Shown here: positions 26,744 to 36,758 of the stretch, one piece after another
Layout of the letters: each line of letters opens with the position of its first letter
How positions within the stretch are numbered: the stretch's first letter is position 1
Position numbers and translations under genes: made by a program
Origin: Algoriphagus kandeliae
GTDB taxonomy: Bacteria > Bacteroidota > Bacteroidia > Cytophagales > Cyclobacteriaceae
Length of the DNA: 64,000 nucleotides
Reading direction: 5' to 3'
NCBI RefSeq assembly: GCF_004571135.1
Contig: NZ_SPSB01000003.1
Coordinates: 62,001-126,000, forward strand
The notes under the pieces: model-generated
What the model was told of the DNA's origin: nothing
The model's database searches: none
The model's input: the letters and a program-made list of their open reading frames with translations, nothing else

Positions 26744-26773
26744 CGAATCTGAAACTCTTAAATCACGCATAAA

Positions 26774-26965
26774 ATGGCACATCCTAAACGAAAGATTTCT
26801 AAAACCAGAAGAGATAAAAGAAGAACTCACTATAAGTTGGAAGCTCCTGGTTTGGCAAAATGTCCTACAACCGGTGAATTGCACCTTCCTCACAGAGCTT
26901 TCTGGCTTGACGGAAAATTGTACTACAAAGGACAAGTTATCATCGAAAAAGAGGTTTTGGCTTAA
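26774..26965 (+). CDS. rpmF: 50S ribosomal protein L32
   Basis: A basic 63-residue protein opening [21 protein letters not shown], the universal L32 signature, followed by a [14 protein letters not shown] segment. It has only one Cys of the zinc ribbon ([11 protein letters not shown]), so it is the zinc-independent form common in Bacteroidota. It is part of the DUF177-rpmF unit, with a strong terminator 19 bases behind. Confidence 0.97.
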   Translation: MAHPKRKISKTRRDKRRTHYKLEAPGLAKCPTTGELHLPHRAFWLDGKLYYKGQVIIEKEVLA

Positions 26966-26983
26966 TACCAAACCAAAAAGCAT

Positions 26984-27017
26984 AAAAAATCCACTTCCTC
27001 ACCGAAGTGGATTTTTT
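26984..27017 (+). terminator. Rho-independent terminator after rpmF
   Basis: Fourteen-base arms at 26984-26997 and 27004-27017 with a 6-base loop, ending in a T run. It separates rpmF from the fabH promoter. Confidence 0.9.
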
Positions 27018-27080
27018 GTTTTTTAACTCAAATATAATTCATTACATATCAGTCATTTAGCATTTTGTAAATGGAATAAT

Positions 27081-27112
27081 TTTGGTGGTAAGGGGCATTT
27101 ATGATATTTTTG
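27081..27112 (+). promoter_or_regulatory. Bacteroidota-type promoter of fabH
   Basis: TTTG at 27081-27084 and TATTTTTG at 27105-27112 are 20 bases apart. Transcription would begin near 27119, giving a leader of about 65 bases before the ATG at 27185. Confidence 0.65.
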
Positions 27113-27184
27113 ACCTTCTTTACAAAAAACCTTTCAACCTAAGGAATATAAAGCCTTCCCGAAGGCTTTTCTAACCCAATTCGA

Positions 27185-28183
27185 ATGGAGAAAATTAGAG
27201 CCATGATCACCGGTGTTCAAGGATATGTTCCAGAATATCGGCTGACCAACAAAGAGCTTGAAAAAATGGTGGAAACCAACGATGAATGGATCACCAGTAG
27301 AACAGGCATTAAAGAAAGAAGAATTTTAAAAGGGGAAAATCAAGGAACCTCTGTTTTGGGAATCGAAGCCGCAAAGGGGCTTTTGGAAAAAACCAACACC
27401 GATCCCATGGACGTGGAAGTAATTATCTGCGCTACGGTGACCCCAGATATGCCTTTCCCAGCTACCGCTAACATCATTGCTGATAAAATCGGAGCTAAAA
27501 AGAGTTTCAGTTTTGACATATCGGCTGCCTGCTCAGGCTTCCTATACGCCTTACAGCTAGGAGCACAATTCATTGAGTCTGGTACCCATAAAAAAGTAAT
27601 GGTCATAGGCGCAGACAAAATGTCCTCCATAGTAGATTACCAGGATCGAACAACCTGCATCCTATTTGGAGATGGTGCTGGTGCTGTATTGCTGGAACCT
27701 GCTGAGGGAGACTTAGGTATTCGAGATGCCATTCTTCGAGCTGACGGATCAGGCGAACCTTACCTACACATGAAAGCAGGCGGAAGCCGAAGACCAGCTA
27801 GCCATGAAACAGTTGAAGCTCGTGAGCATTACGCTTATCAAGAGGGTTCCACTGTATTTAAATTTGCTGTTACAAACATGGCAGATGTCAGCGCTGAAGT
27901 GATGGAGCGAAATGGTCTAAAAGGTGATGATGTAGCTTGGCTAGTACCACATCAGGCTAACAAGCGTATTATTGACGCCACTGCCAATCGCATGGGTGTG
28001 GGACCTGAAAAGGTAATGATGAATATCGAGCGCTACGGAAATACCACCGCTGCTACCATTCCGCTTTGCTTATGGGACTACGAAAAGCAGCTTCATAAAG
28101 GGGATAACCTTATCCTGGCAGCATTTGGTGGTGGTTTCACTTGGGGAGCTATCTATGTAAAATGGGCTTATGACCCAAAATAA
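27185..28183 (+). CDS. fabH: Beta-ketoacyl-ACP synthase III
   Basis: Condenses acetyl-CoA, or a branched primer, with malonyl-ACP to start fatty-acid synthesis. The catalytic triad is complete: Cys116 (AACSGFLYA), His256 (VPHQANKRI) and Asn286 (RYGNTTAA). The terminal [13 protein letters not shown] is the family end. At 332 residues it is the normal length. It heads the fabH-efp-accB-accC run, with its own promoter and the rpmF terminator upstream. The plsX gene often found before fabH is absent here. Confidence 0.96.
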   Translation: MEKIRAMITGVQGYVPEYRLTNKELEKMVETNDEWITSRTGIKERRILKGENQGTSVLGIEAAKGLLEKTNTDPMDVEVIICATVTPDMPFPATANIIADKIGAKKSFSFDISAACSGFLYALQLGAQFIESGTHKKVMVIGADKMSSIVDYQDRTTCILFGDGAGAVLLEPAEGDLGIRDAILRADGSGEPYLHMKAGGSRRPASHETVEAREHYAYQEGSTVFKFAVTNMADVSAEVMERNGLKGDDVAWLVPHQANKRIIDATANRMGVGPEKVMMNIERYGNTTAATIPLCLWDYEKQLHKGDNLILAAFGGGFTWGAIYVKWAYDPK

Positions 28184-28207
28184 AACAGTATAAACTCAAA
28201 ATTTAAT

Positions 28208-28771
28208 ATGGCATCGACAGCAGATTTTAAAAACGGACTCTGTCTAGAAATGAATAATGACATCTGGAGTATTGTAGAATTTCAGCATGTCAAACCAGGT
28301 AAAGGGGCAGCATTTGTCCGAACAAAATTGAAAAGTCTTAAGACAGGGAAAACCCTGGATAAAACTTTCAATGCGGGAGAAAAAGTAACCACTGCTCGAG
28401 TAGAAAAGCGCCCACATCAGTTTATTTATAAGGACGATATGGGTTACAATTTCATGGACACAAATACCTTCGAACAGATTCTAATTGAAGAGTCTTTGAT
28501 CGAGCGTCCAGAATTATTGAAGGAAGGTCAGGAAGTGGATATTTTAATTCATGACGAGACAGAAACTCCCCTGTCTGTAGAATTGCCTCCTTTCGTTGAA
28601 TTGATGATTACTTATACTGAGCCCGGAATCAAAGGAGACACAGCAACCAATGCATTAAAGCCTGCTACATTGGAAACCGGTGCGACTGTGATGGTCCCGC
28701 TTTTTGTCGATCAAGATACCATGATTAAGGTTGATACGAGAGACGGTTCTTACTCCGAGCGGGTAAAATAA
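28208..28771 (+). CDS. efp: Translation elongation factor P
   Basis: Relieves ribosome stalling at polyproline. Three OB-like domains are present in 187 residues. The domain I loop [11 protein letters not shown] places a Lys at position 32, the residue that is modified in many bacteria. The C-terminal [11 protein letters not shown] is the family end. Neither the epmA nor epmB modification gene is visible in the window, so the modification state here is unknown. The gene begins 24 bases after fabH and is followed by a hairpin at 28776-28805 before accB. Confidence 0.95.
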   Translation: MASTADFKNGLCLEMNNDIWSIVEFQHVKPGKGAAFVRTKLKSLKTGKTLDKTFNAGEKVTTARVEKRPHQFIYKDDMGYNFMDTNTFEQILIEESLIERPELLKEGQEVDILIHDETETPLSVELPPFVELMITYTEPGIKGDTATNALKPATLETGATVMVPLFVDQDTMIKVDTRDGSYSERVK

Positions 28772-28775
28772 CTTC

Positions 28776-28805
28776 AAGCTGCAGGGCAAACCTGCGGCTT
28801 TTCTT
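28776..28805 (+). terminator. Terminator or attenuator between efp and accB
   Basis: Ten-base arms aagctgcagg (28776-28785) and cctgcggctt (28791-28800), with one G-U pair and a 5-base loop, followed by a short T-rich tail. It sits 4 bases after the efp stop and would separate efp from accBC, unless read-through occurs. Confidence 0.65.
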
Positions 28806-28853
28806 ATTTAATATCGAACTACCAGCCTATGAAGGCCTTAATTTAAAGACCCT

Positions 28854-29327
28854 ATGAAAGCAAAAGAAATTCAAGAACTAATCGATTATATCTCTAACTC
28901 TGGTCTTGCAGAAGTAAAGATCAAAACGGAGGAATTCGAACTTTCCATTAAGAAGTATGCCGATCAAAATGTACGCATGGTAGAGGCAGCTCCTGCTCCT
29001 GTACCAGTGGCTGCAGCACCAGCTCCTGCCCCTGCACCGGCTGCCTCAGCTCCGGCTCCTAGCCCAGCAGAGTCAACTTCTAATTTGGTGGAGATCAAAT
29101 CACCAATGATCGGAACTTTCTACACTAGCCCAAATCCTGACTCTCCTACTTTTGTCAATGTCGGAGACACTGTGAAAGCTGGCCAAACAGTATGTATCAT
29201 CGAAGCCATGAAGCTTTTCAATGAGATTGAATCAGAAGTTTCTGGTAAAATCGTGAAAGTGTTGGTTGCTAATGCATCGCCAGTAGAATATGACCAACCA
29301 CTTTTCCTAGTTGATCCAGCTGGTTGA
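28854..29327 (+). CDS. accB: Acetyl-CoA carboxylase biotin carboxyl carrier protein
   Basis: Carries the biotin that shuttles carboxyl groups in acetyl-CoA carboxylase, the first committed step of fatty-acid synthesis. An N-terminal helical region (residues 1-40) is joined by a Pro-Ala-rich linker (about 45-72) to the biotinyl domain. EAMKLFNEI contains the biotinylated Lys120. The 157-residue length is typical. The stop is 23 bases before the accC GTG, so the two genes are co-transcribed and probably translationally linked. Confidence 0.96.
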   Translation: MKAKEIQELIDYISNSGLAEVKIKTEEFELSIKKYADQNVRMVEAAPAPVPVAAAPAPAPAPAASAPAPSPAESTSNLVEIKSPMIGTFYTSPNPDSPTFVNVGDTVKAGQTVCIIEAMKLFNEIESEVSGKIVKVLVANASPVEYDQPLFLVDPAG

Positions 29328-29350
29328 TTTTTCACAAAACCCAAGTAATT

Positions 29351-30700
29351 GTGTTCAATAAAATATTAATAGCCAATCGCGGAGAAATTGCCCTTCGGGT
29401 CATCCGAACCTGTAAGGAAATGGGCATTAAGACGGTGGCAGTATACTCCACAGCAGATAAAGACAGCTTGCACGTTCGTTTTGCTGATGAAGCTGTTTGC
29501 ATAGGTCCTGCTCCAAGCCGGGAATCCTACCTGAATATCCCTCGTATTATCGCGGCTGCAGAAATCACCAATGCAGATGCTATCCATCCAGGTTATGGAT
29601 TCCTATCTGAAAACGCCGAATTCTCCAAAATCTGTGAAGAATACGGAATCAAATTCATCGGTGCTTCTCCGGAGATGATCGCCAAAATGGGTGATAAGGC
29701 CACTGCAAAAGCTACCATGAAGGCAGCTGGAGTACCAACAATTCCTGGATCTGAAGGGCTACTTGACTCTGTAGAACAAGGCATCAAGCTAGCCAATGAA
29801 ATGGGCTATCCGGTAATACTCAAAGCTACAGCCGGTGGAGGAGGAAGAGGAATGCGTATTGTCCGAGGAGATAATGAATTTCAAAAAGCCTGGGATGATG
29901 CCAAGATGGAATCAGGCGCTGCTTTTGGTAACGATGGTTTGTATTTGGAAAAATTCGTTGAAGAACCAAGGCATATCGAAATTCAAATAGTTGGTGATAG
30001 CACAGGAAGAGCTTGTCATCTATCCGAACGAGACTGCTCGATCCAGCGAAGACACCAAAAACTAGTTGAAGAAACCCCTTCTCCATTTATCACTGAAGAA
30101 CTTCGAAAAGCGATGGGTGAAGCAGCCATCAAGGGTGCTGAAGCTATTGGCTACGAAGGAGCTGGTACTATTGAGTTTTTGGTTGATAAAAATCGGAACT
30201 TCTACTTCATGGAGATGAATACCCGAATTCAGGTAGAACATCCTATTACTGAAGAAGTAACCGATTTTGATTTGATCAAAGAGCAAATTAAAGTTGCGGC
30301 AGGAGAAAAAATCAGCGGTAGAAATTACTTTCCAAAGCTTTATGCGATGGAATGTAGAATCAATGCCGAAGACCCTGCCAATGGATTCCGGCCAAGCCCG
30401 GGAAAAATACAAAACCTTCACCTACCAGGTGGCCGTGGCGTTCGAGTAGATTCTCATGTCTATGCGGGATATGTCATTCCACCAAACTATGACTCCATGA
30501 TTGCCAAGCTGATTGTTAGTGGGCAGACTCGAGAGGAAGTTATTGTAAGGATGAAGCGTGCACTAGAAGAATTTGTGATTGATGGTATCAAAACAACAAT
30601 TCCATTCCATATCGCGCTTTTGGATAATGAACAATTCAAAGAAGGTAACTTTACTACCAAGTTCTTGGAGACTTTTGATTTTTCAGTCGTGAAAGCTTAA
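29351..30700 (+). CDS. accC: Acetyl-CoA carboxylase biotin carboxylase subunit
   Basis: ATP-grasp enzyme that carboxylates biotin on AccB. The biotin carboxylase N-domain begins [23 protein letters not shown]-grasp motifs include [12 protein letters not shown], and the catalytic [21 protein letters not shown] segment is intact. The C-terminal domain ends [13 protein letters not shown] placed the start at the GTG at 29351 (449 residues), which matches the family's N-terminus. The frame is open upstream into the accB end, but those residues are not family sequence. A clear terminator follows. Confidence 0.96.
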   Translation: MFNKILIANRGEIALRVIRTCKEMGIKTVAVYSTADKDSLHVRFADEAVCIGPAPSRESYLNIPRIIAAAEITNADAIHPGYGFLSENAEFSKICEEYGIKFIGASPEMIAKMGDKATAKATMKAAGVPTIPGSEGLLDSVEQGIKLANEMGYPVILKATAGGGGRGMRIVRGDNEFQKAWDDAKMESGAAFGNDGLYLEKFVEEPRHIEIQIVGDSTGRACHLSERDCSIQRRHQKLVEETPSPFITEELRKAMGEAAIKGAEAIGYEGAGTIEFLVDKNRNFYFMEMNTRIQVEHPITEEVTDFDLIKEQIKVAAGEKISGRNYFPKLYAMECRINAEDPANGFRPSPGKIQNLHLPGGRGVRVDSHVYAGYVIPPNYDSMIAKLIVSGQTREEVIVRMKRALEEFVIDGIKTTIPFHIALLDNEQFKEGNFTTKFLETFDFSVVKA

Positions 30701-30722
30701 GCCTCCAAAAAAACAACTATCG

Positions 30723-30749
30723 AAAAGCCATCCTTCCGGATGGCTTTTT
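30723..30749 (+). terminator. Rho-independent terminator after accC
   Basis: Eleven-base arms aaaagccatcc (30723-30733) and ggatggctttt (30738-30748) with a 4-base loop, ending in T. It separates the fatty-acid unit from the cytochrome cluster. Confidence 0.88.
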
Positions 30750-30855
30750 CATTTATGTATTAATCCAATAATTCATTCTTCTCTTTTTTACTTTAAATAA
30801 AGAATCTTTGTTAAATTTTTTCCATAACTTAAAATTGAAAATCAAGCAATTAAGG

Positions 30856-33174
30856 ATGTCATTTTGGAGGAAATATATTTTTGGGTTGGTCGCAACCACT
30901 TCTGTTTTTTTGGGCTCCTGCAGTCAAGAAAAGGAAAAAACCTCCACACTAGGTTCAGCAGATCAAATTAGCTACAACTTCCACATACGGCCTATTCTTT
31001 CCGATAAATGCTTTGCTTGTCATGGTCCTGATGCAAATAAGAGGGAAGCGGACCTTCGTTTAGATGTTGAATCTGCTGCATTTGCTGCTTTGAAAGAAAA
31101 TCCAAGCAGACATGCTTTGGTGGCTGGTGATCCACAAAACTCGGAAGTTTTTGTACGGATTACCTCCGAAGATCCAGCTGAATTGATGCCTCCATCAGAA
31201 TCAAACCTTGCTCTTTCAGAAGAAGAAATAGATTTGATCAAAAAATGGATTGAACAGGGAGCTAAATACGAACCCCATTGGGCCTTTGTCAAAGCTGAGA
31301 AGGTTACACCTCCACCAGTGAATGAATGGACCATCAATGAGATTGATCAGTTCACCTTTCAAAAAATGGGGGAAATGGGATTAGAGCCTAATCCTCAAGC
31401 TGCCCCTTATGAGTTGATCAAGCGAGCAAGTTTGGATTTAACTGGTCTGCCTCCCTCCCCTGAATTGATTGATCGATACGGGGATTTTTCAGGTGAAAAT
31501 TCCTATGAAGATTTATTGGATGGATTATTAGCTCAACCTTCTTTTGGTGAAAAATTAGCAATTCTTTGGATGGATATTTCTCGCTATGCGGACAGTTATG
31601 GCTACCAAGATGATAATATCAGAACCCAATGGCCCTATCGGGACTGGGTGATTCATGCCTTCAATAATAACCTACCATATGACCAATTCATTACTTGGCA
31701 ATTAGCCGGAGACTTACTACCCAACCCTACCAAAGAACAGATTTTAGCGACTGCCTTCAATCGAAATCATAAATACACAGAAGAAGGTGGAGTCATCGAT
31801 GAAGAGTATCGCATTGAGTATGTTTTGGATAAAACCAACACTTTCAGCAAAGGATTGCTTGGACTTACCATGGAATGCGCCCAATGCCATGACCATAAAT
31901 ATGACCCCATTTCACAAAAAGAATATTTTGAATTATTCGCCTTTTTCAACAATACTCCTGAAAAAGGATATGAAGGCGATGTCAGCATCTCAAAACCAGC
32001 AAAAACACCTATTCTTTGGATTGAACAGGATGATTTGGATGGTATTTTGAATTTTATAAACCATTCAGACACTAGCCGATTGAGCGTATCCGTGATGGGT
32101 GAACTGGACGAAGAAAAGTCCCGAACCACTTACATCTTGAATCGAGGCGTTTATGATGCGCCGACTGAGCCTGTTGCGCCCTCTACTCCTACATCTATTC
32201 TGGAATTCCCGGATAATCTTCCTCAAAACAGACTGGGATTGGCCCAATGGACTACAAGTCAAGATAATCCTTTGACTGCCCGAGTCTTTGTCAATTTGAT
32301 TTGGCAGGAGATTTTTGGAACGGGTATCGTGAAATCAGCAGGAGACTTTGGAATGCAGGGAGACCTTCCCTCCCATCCTGAATTACTGGATTGGTTGGCT
32401 GTGGACTTTATGGAAAATGGCTGGGATATCAAGCGATTGTTTAAGCAGATTATGAGTTCGGCTACTTACAAGCAATCAGCTAAAGTCAGTTCAAAACAAC
32501 TGGAAATTGATCCAGAGAACATCTACCTGTCACGCGCACCTCGCCTTCGGCTTCCAGCAGAAAATGTTCAGGATTTGGTTTTGGCGAGTAGCGGGCTTTT
32601 AGTCAAAAAATTGGGTGGGCCAAGTGTCAAGCCCTATCAGCCTGGAGGTATATGGGAGGCAGCTTCCTCAGGAAGAGGGGAATTGGCCACTTACAGGCAA
32701 GATCATGGAGAGAGCCTTTACCGAAGGGGACTCTACAACTTTATCAAATTAACAGTACCACCTCCAAAGGCAATCATTTTCGATTCCAGTAATCGGGATC
32801 GATGTGAAGTTGGCAGAGGCCGTACCAATACCCCTCTACAAGCATTGGTGATGATGAATGACCCTTTGGTTTTGGAGGCTTCGCGAGTTTTGGCTAGTAA
32901 GCTACTAGAAAAGCATGAAGATGTTCAGGATGCTATGGAAGAGGCTTTTACCAGAATCGTTTGCCGTCCTATCAAGGAAAAAGAGCGGGATCTTTTGGCA
33001 AATTATTTTGAAGATCAATTGGATCGATTTGAATCAAACCCAGATCAAATCCGGCCCACTTTAGAAGTAGGTGAATATCCTTTGGATTCTGATGCGATCA
33101 ATTCAAAAACAGCAGCCCTAATGCAGGTAATTGTGAGTTTATACAATTTGGAAGAAACCATAACCAAAATCTAA
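30856..33174 (+). CDS. PSCyt1/DUF1549/DUF1553 (planctomycete-type cytochrome) lipoprotein
   Basis: A large predicted lipoprotein. I chose the ATG at 30856 because it gives a clean signal peptide with lipobox VFLGSC (Cys22); the frame is open to 30808. Near the N-terminus CFACHG (Cys52, Cys55, His56) is a haem-c site in the PSCyt1 domain. The PSCyt2/DUF1549 domain contains a second motif, CAQCHDHKYDP (about 341-351). The DUF1553 domain follows, with NRLGLAQW and the NRDRCEVGRGRTNTPLQALVMMND ending. These proteins are abundant in Planctomycetes and Verrucomicrobia, and occur in some Bacteroidota; the function is not established. It is the first gene of the cluster, 2 bases before the DUF1501 gene. 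About 772 residues. Confidence 0.88.
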   Translation: MSFWRKYIFGLVATTSVFLGSCSQEKEKTSTLGSADQISYNFHIRPILSDKCFACHGPDANKREADLRLDVESAAFAALKENPSRHALVAGDPQNSEVFVRITSEDPAELMPPSESNLALSEEEIDLIKKWIEQGAKYEPHWAFVKAEKVTPPPVNEWTINEIDQFTFQKMGEMGLEPNPQAAPYELIKRASLDLTGLPPSPELIDRYGDFSGENSYEDLLDGLLAQPSFGEKLAILWMDISRYADSYGYQDDNIRTQWPYRDWVIHAFNNNLPYDQFITWQLAGDLLPNPTKEQILATAFNRNHKYTEEGGVIDEEYRIEYVLDKTNTFSKGLLGLTMECAQCHDHKYDPISQKEYFELFAFFNNTPEKGYEGDVSISKPAKTPILWIEQDDLDGILNFINHSDTSRLSVSVMGELDEEKSRTTYILNRGVYDAPTEPVAPSTPTSILEFPDNLPQNRLGLAQWTTSQDNPLTARVFVNLIWQEIFGTGIVKSAGDFGMQGDLPSHPELLDWLAVDFMENGWDIKRLFKQIMSSATYKQSAKVSSKQLEIDPENIYLSRAPRLRLPAENVQDLVLASSGLLVKKLGGPSVKPYQPGGIWEAASSGRGELATYRQDHGESLYRRGLYNFIKLTVPPPKAIIFDSSNRDRCEVGRGRTNTPLQALVMMNDPLVLEASRVLASKLLEKHEDVQDAMEEAFTRIVCRPIKEKERDLLANYFEDQLDRFESNPDQIRPTLEVGEYPLDSDAINSKTAALMQVIVSLYNLEETITKI

Positions 33175-33176
33175 GC

Positions 33177-34631
33177 ATGGAGAAGAAATTATTGGAGCAT
33201 GGGCTGAATTTGAACCGAAGGAAATTCCTATCCAGGCTAAGTCTAGGATTGGGAAGTGCAGCTTTGGGATCTTTGCTGATTCCGGACCTTTTCCGAGGTC
33301 AAAGTAAAGAGGAAGATGCAATTATGGCAGCTTTACCTCATTTTGCACCCAAGGCAAAACGGGTTATTTATCTTTTCCAAAATGGAGCACCCTCTCAGCT
33401 GGAAACATTTGACTACAAGCCTTTACTTCAAAAAAGCTACGGACAAGACCTTCCAGAATCAATTCGAATGGGACAACGATTGACCGGCATGACCGCTGAT
33501 CAGGAGCGTTTCCCATTAGTAGGTTCTTATTATGATTTTCAGCAATACGGCGAAAGTAGGGCCTGGATTTCTTCTATATTCCCTTACACCGCCAAAGTGG
33601 TGGATGATCTTTGCATCATCAAATCCATGCATACGGAAGCCATAAATCATGATCCGGCTTTGACCTTTTTCCAAACCGGAGCACAAGTTGGGAACCGCCC
33701 TAGCATGGGCTCCTGGCTAAGTTATGGTTTGGGAAGTGAAAACAGTAATCTTCCAGCTTTTTGCGTGCTTCTCAGCCGAGGAAAAGGAAATGGACAAGGA
33801 GTATATAGTAAATTATGGAGTAATGGATTTCTTGATGCTACCCACCAAGGAGTTCAGTTTTCTAATTCCGAAGATCCAGTCCTATACCTTCGAGATCCGC
33901 ATTCCATGAGCCGAACAGAGCGAAGAAAAATGCTCGATCAAATTGCCTCAATGAATGAGCTCAATTATCAGGAATTCAACGATCCGGCAATCACAGCCAA
34001 AGTTCAGCAGTATGAAATGGCTTATCGCATGCAGACCGCAGTTCCGGAAATCACCGATGTTTCCAAAGAACCAGACTCCATTGTGAAATTATATGGACCG
34101 GATTGCCTCGTACCTGGAACCTATGTCGCAAATTGTCTCCTGGCCAGAAAGCTTTCCGAAAGTGGCGTTCGCTTTGTCCAACTCTATCATCAAGGTTGGG
34201 ATCAACATGGAAACTTACCAAATGAAATGGCCCAGCAAGCCAAAGATGTAGATCAAGCTTCAGCCGCCCTGATTACTGATTTAAAGCAACGAGGATTATT
34301 GGATGAGACTTTGGTGATATGGGGAGGAGAATTCGGTCGAACCAATTACTGTCAAGGTAAGATTCAAGTAGATAACTATGGTCGAGACCATCACCCACGG
34401 GCTTTCTCAATATGGATGGCTGGAGGAGGCGTAAAGCCGGGAATTGTCTATGGAGAAACAGATGAGTTTGGCTATAACATCGTCGAGAATCCAGTTCATG
34501 TTCACGATTTTCAGGCAACAGTCCTTCATCTGCTAGGAATTGACCACGAGCGCTTAACCTTCAAACATCTAGGCAGAAGATATCGCCTCACGGATGTTTC
34601 CGGCCATGTTGTAAAAGATATTCTTGTCTAA
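33177..34631 (+). CDS. DUF1501 family protein (Tat-exported)
   Basis: 484 residues with a twin-arginine signal (NRRKFLSRLSLG, Arg14-Arg15), so it is exported folded and likely carries a metal or cofactor. The mature part has RVIYLFQNGAPSQLETFDYKP, FVQLYHQGWDQHG and VIWGGEFGRTNY, with GRDHHPRAFSIWMAGGGVKPG, which are hallmarks of DUF1501. The fold is related to sulfatases and alkaline phosphatases. DUF1501 genes typically sit next to DUF1549/DUF1553 genes, exactly as here. Start is 2 bases after the preceding stop. The enzymatic reaction is not known; the sequence suggests a metal-dependent periplasmic enzyme. Confidence 0.9.
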   Translation: MEKKLLEHGLNLNRRKFLSRLSLGLGSAALGSLLIPDLFRGQSKEEDAIMAALPHFAPKAKRVIYLFQNGAPSQLETFDYKPLLQKSYGQDLPESIRMGQRLTGMTADQERFPLVGSYYDFQQYGESRAWISSIFPYTAKVVDDLCIIKSMHTEAINHDPALTFFQTGAQVGNRPSMGSWLSYGLGSENSNLPAFCVLLSRGKGNGQGVYSKLWSNGFLDATHQGVQFSNSEDPVLYLRDPHSMSRTERRKMLDQIASMNELNYQEFNDPAITAKVQQYEMAYRMQTAVPEITDVSKEPDSIVKLYGPDCLVPGTYVANCLLARKLSESGVRFVQLYHQGWDQHGNLPNEMAQQAKDVDQASAALITDLKQRGLLDETLVIWGGEFGRTNYCQGKIQVDNYGRDHHPRAFSIWMAGGGVKPGIVYGETDEFGYNIVENPVHVHDFQATVLHLLGIDHERLTFKHLGRRYRLTDVSGHVVKDILV

Positions 34632-36758
34632 ATGTCTAGCCCATTTTCCAAACTCAACTCCATCTTGGAAAACCTGCTATTTGTTTGGCTGGGACTTTCC
34701 TTCATTCTTCTAATCGGAGAAAAAGCAATTGATTTATCCCCCTTGCTTCAGGTAATAGGAAGAGGGCATCCTCTTCTACTCCATTTTCCCATTACCTTAA
34801 TCCTGATTGGAGTCATTTTTTTACTTTTTCCATCCTTACGAAAAAATGAAAGCATCCGAGATTTCGGAGCCAAATCACTGCTTTGGGGAAGCAATTTGGC
34901 GGGGATTACCGTTATCTCCGGATTAATTTTAGCCAGAGAGGATTACGAAGGCAACTCCTTACTTTGGCATCAATGGTCGGGAATGGCGACCTTTTGGGGA
35001 GCAACTTTGATCTATTTTTTCCAAAAAAGAAACCCAAAACAAATTGGGATTCCTGCAGCCGCATTAGGAGTTTGCTTGACGCTAACTGGGCACTTGGGAG
35101 CAAATATCACTCATGGTGAAAACTATTTATTAGCTCCTTTAACACCTCCTGAAGAACAGGTTCCTTTGGCAGAAGCAGAAGTTTTCGATCATGTAATCCA
35201 ACCCATTCTCCAAGCCAAGTGTGAAAGTTGCCATAGGGAAGGAAAGTCAAAAGGAGAGCTTCGAATGGATCATCTGACAGAATTGAAGAAAGGCGGTAAA
35301 TCAGGCCCATTCGTTGTTGCGGGAGATTTGGCACAATCGCTTTTGATCCAACGGATCAATCTTCCGATGGAGGAAGAAGATCATATGCCTCCTAAAAACA
35401 AAGCCCAATTAACAGAAGAAGAACTTCAAATATTAACAGCATGGATAGAATCGGGTGCTAGTTTTGAAGGAAAAGTAGTAGACCTTCCTCAAGAAAGTGA
35501 GTTTTTTCAACTGGCCTCTGTCCGTTTTACCACCGAGGAAACCTATGATTTTGAGCCTACCTCTTCATCTACGATCGAGAACCTAAATACCTTTTTCAGA
35601 AAAGTCAGCCCGGTCTATCCTGAATCCCCAGCATTGGAAGTTTCTTACTTCGGGATATCTGCATTCGATCCTAATTCTTTGAAAGATCTTCAAAAAATAA
35701 AGGAGCAATTGGTTACCCTTCGATTAGACAAAATGCCGCTTTCTGAAGTCAATTTGGATTTCTTAAATGATTTCCCAAACCTGAGAGAATTGTCTTTGAA
35801 TTTCACAGATCTGACAGCAGAACAATTAGAAAACTTTCCTGCATTGATGCAATTGGAAGATTTGTCTTTATCAGGAAACTCATTGACTCCAGATGCTGTC
35901 AAGAGAATTTCCAAATTGGAAAATCTACAGAATCTTTTTCTCTGGAATACCGGATTAAGCAACTCTCAAAAACAGCAACTTTCAGAACTATTACCTGACA
36001 CAAGAATCGATTTTGGATTTGATGGAAAAGGAATCATTCTTCCTTTAAACAGCCCCAAAATCTCGCAAGACCGCGTTTTGTTTTCGGATAGCCTTCGAAT
36101 CGAATTAAGCCATCCAATCCAAAGTGCTTCTATTCGCTATACTCTTGACGGAACAGAGCCCGATAGTATGAATAGTCTCGTTTATTCGAAACCAATTTTT
36201 GTAAAAACATCTGGAAAACTTCGGGCAAAAGCCTATGCTCCTGAATGGATAGGATCAGAAGAAATCACTTCAGTATTTATGAAGGCAGGCTTAAAACCTG
36301 AAAATGTGGAGCTTATCACTCAACCTAGCCCTAATTACAAAGCTCAACTTGAAAGAACTCTTTTTGATCAAATCAAAGGAAAAAACAACCATACCTCTGG
36401 AGAATGGTTGGGATATAGCGATAGAGCATTTGAAGCTGAATTTTCTCTTTCCGAAACCCAACATCCTTCCACTATCGGCATCAGTTTATTGTATCACGAA
36501 GGAGCATATATCTTTCCTCCGGTTAAAGTCGAAATTATAGGTTGGAAAAAAGGGAAATCAGAAATCCTCATAGTAGATCAGCCCACCCAATCGGAAAAAA
36601 TAAGAGAAATCAGGTCGGAACTCCTGACTTATAAACTCCCTGGTGAGAACTTTGAAAAAATCCAGGTGAAACTCCACCCTATCCCATCGCTTCCCAAGTG
36701 GCATCCTGGAGCAGGTGCAAGAGGATGGGTATTTATTGATGAAATCCTTCTAAATTGA
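34632..36758 (+). CDS. Membrane cytochrome with DUF2231-like, PSCyt1, LRR and hexosaminidase-type accessory domains
   Basis: 708 residues, starting directly after the DUF1501 stop. An N-terminal DUF2231-like membrane domain of about four helices (residues 10-165) has conserved His46 and His51 (GRGHPLLLHFPI) and further histidines in LWHQWSG and GHLGANITHGE, suggesting haem b. A PSCyt1 domain has CESCH (Cys197, Cys200, His201). Leucine-rich repeats follow at about 350-450. Next comes a chitobiase/FN3-like domain near 455-545 (RYTLDGTEPDSMNSLVYSKP). A discoidin-like end (550-708) has the KGKNNHTSGEWLGYSD pattern known from the C-termini of GH20 enzymes. No catalytic hexosaminidase domain is present. 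I read it as a cytochrome that docks on glycan and feeds electrons to the membrane. Confidence 0.82.
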   Translation: MSSPFSKLNSILENLLFVWLGLSFILLIGEKAIDLSPLLQVIGRGHPLLLHFPITLILIGVIFLLFPSLRKNESIRDFGAKSLLWGSNLAGITVISGLILAREDYEGNSLLWHQWSGMATFWGATLIYFFQKRNPKQIGIPAAALGVCLTLTGHLGANITHGENYLLAPLTPPEEQVPLAEAEVFDHVIQPILQAKCESCHREGKSKGELRMDHLTELKKGGKSGPFVVAGDLAQSLLIQRINLPMEEEDHMPPKNKAQLTEEELQILTAWIESGASFEGKVVDLPQESEFFQLASVRFTTEETYDFEPTSSSTIENLNTFFRKVSPVYPESPALEVSYFGISAFDPNSLKDLQKIKEQLVTLRLDKMPLSEVNLDFLNDFPNLRELSLNFTDLTAEQLENFPALMQLEDLSLSGNSLTPDAVKRISKLENLQNLFLWNTGLSNSQKQQLSELLPDTRIDFGFDGKGIILPLNSPKISQDRVLFSDSLRIELSHPIQSASIRYTLDGTEPDSMNSLVYSKPIFVKTSGKLRAKAYAPEWIGSEEITSVFMKAGLKPENVELITQPSPNYKAQLERTLFDQIKGKNNHTSGEWLGYSDRAFEAEFSLSETQHPSTIGISLLYHEGAYIFPPVKVEIIGWKKGKSEILIVDQPTQSEKIREIRSELLTYKLPGENFEKIQVKLHPIPSLPKWHPGAGARGWVFIDEILLN

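Noticed and set aside
28980..29075. Pro-Ala repeats in accB as a nucleotide repeat of interest.
   Set aside because: This is the normal flexible linker of the biotin carrier protein.
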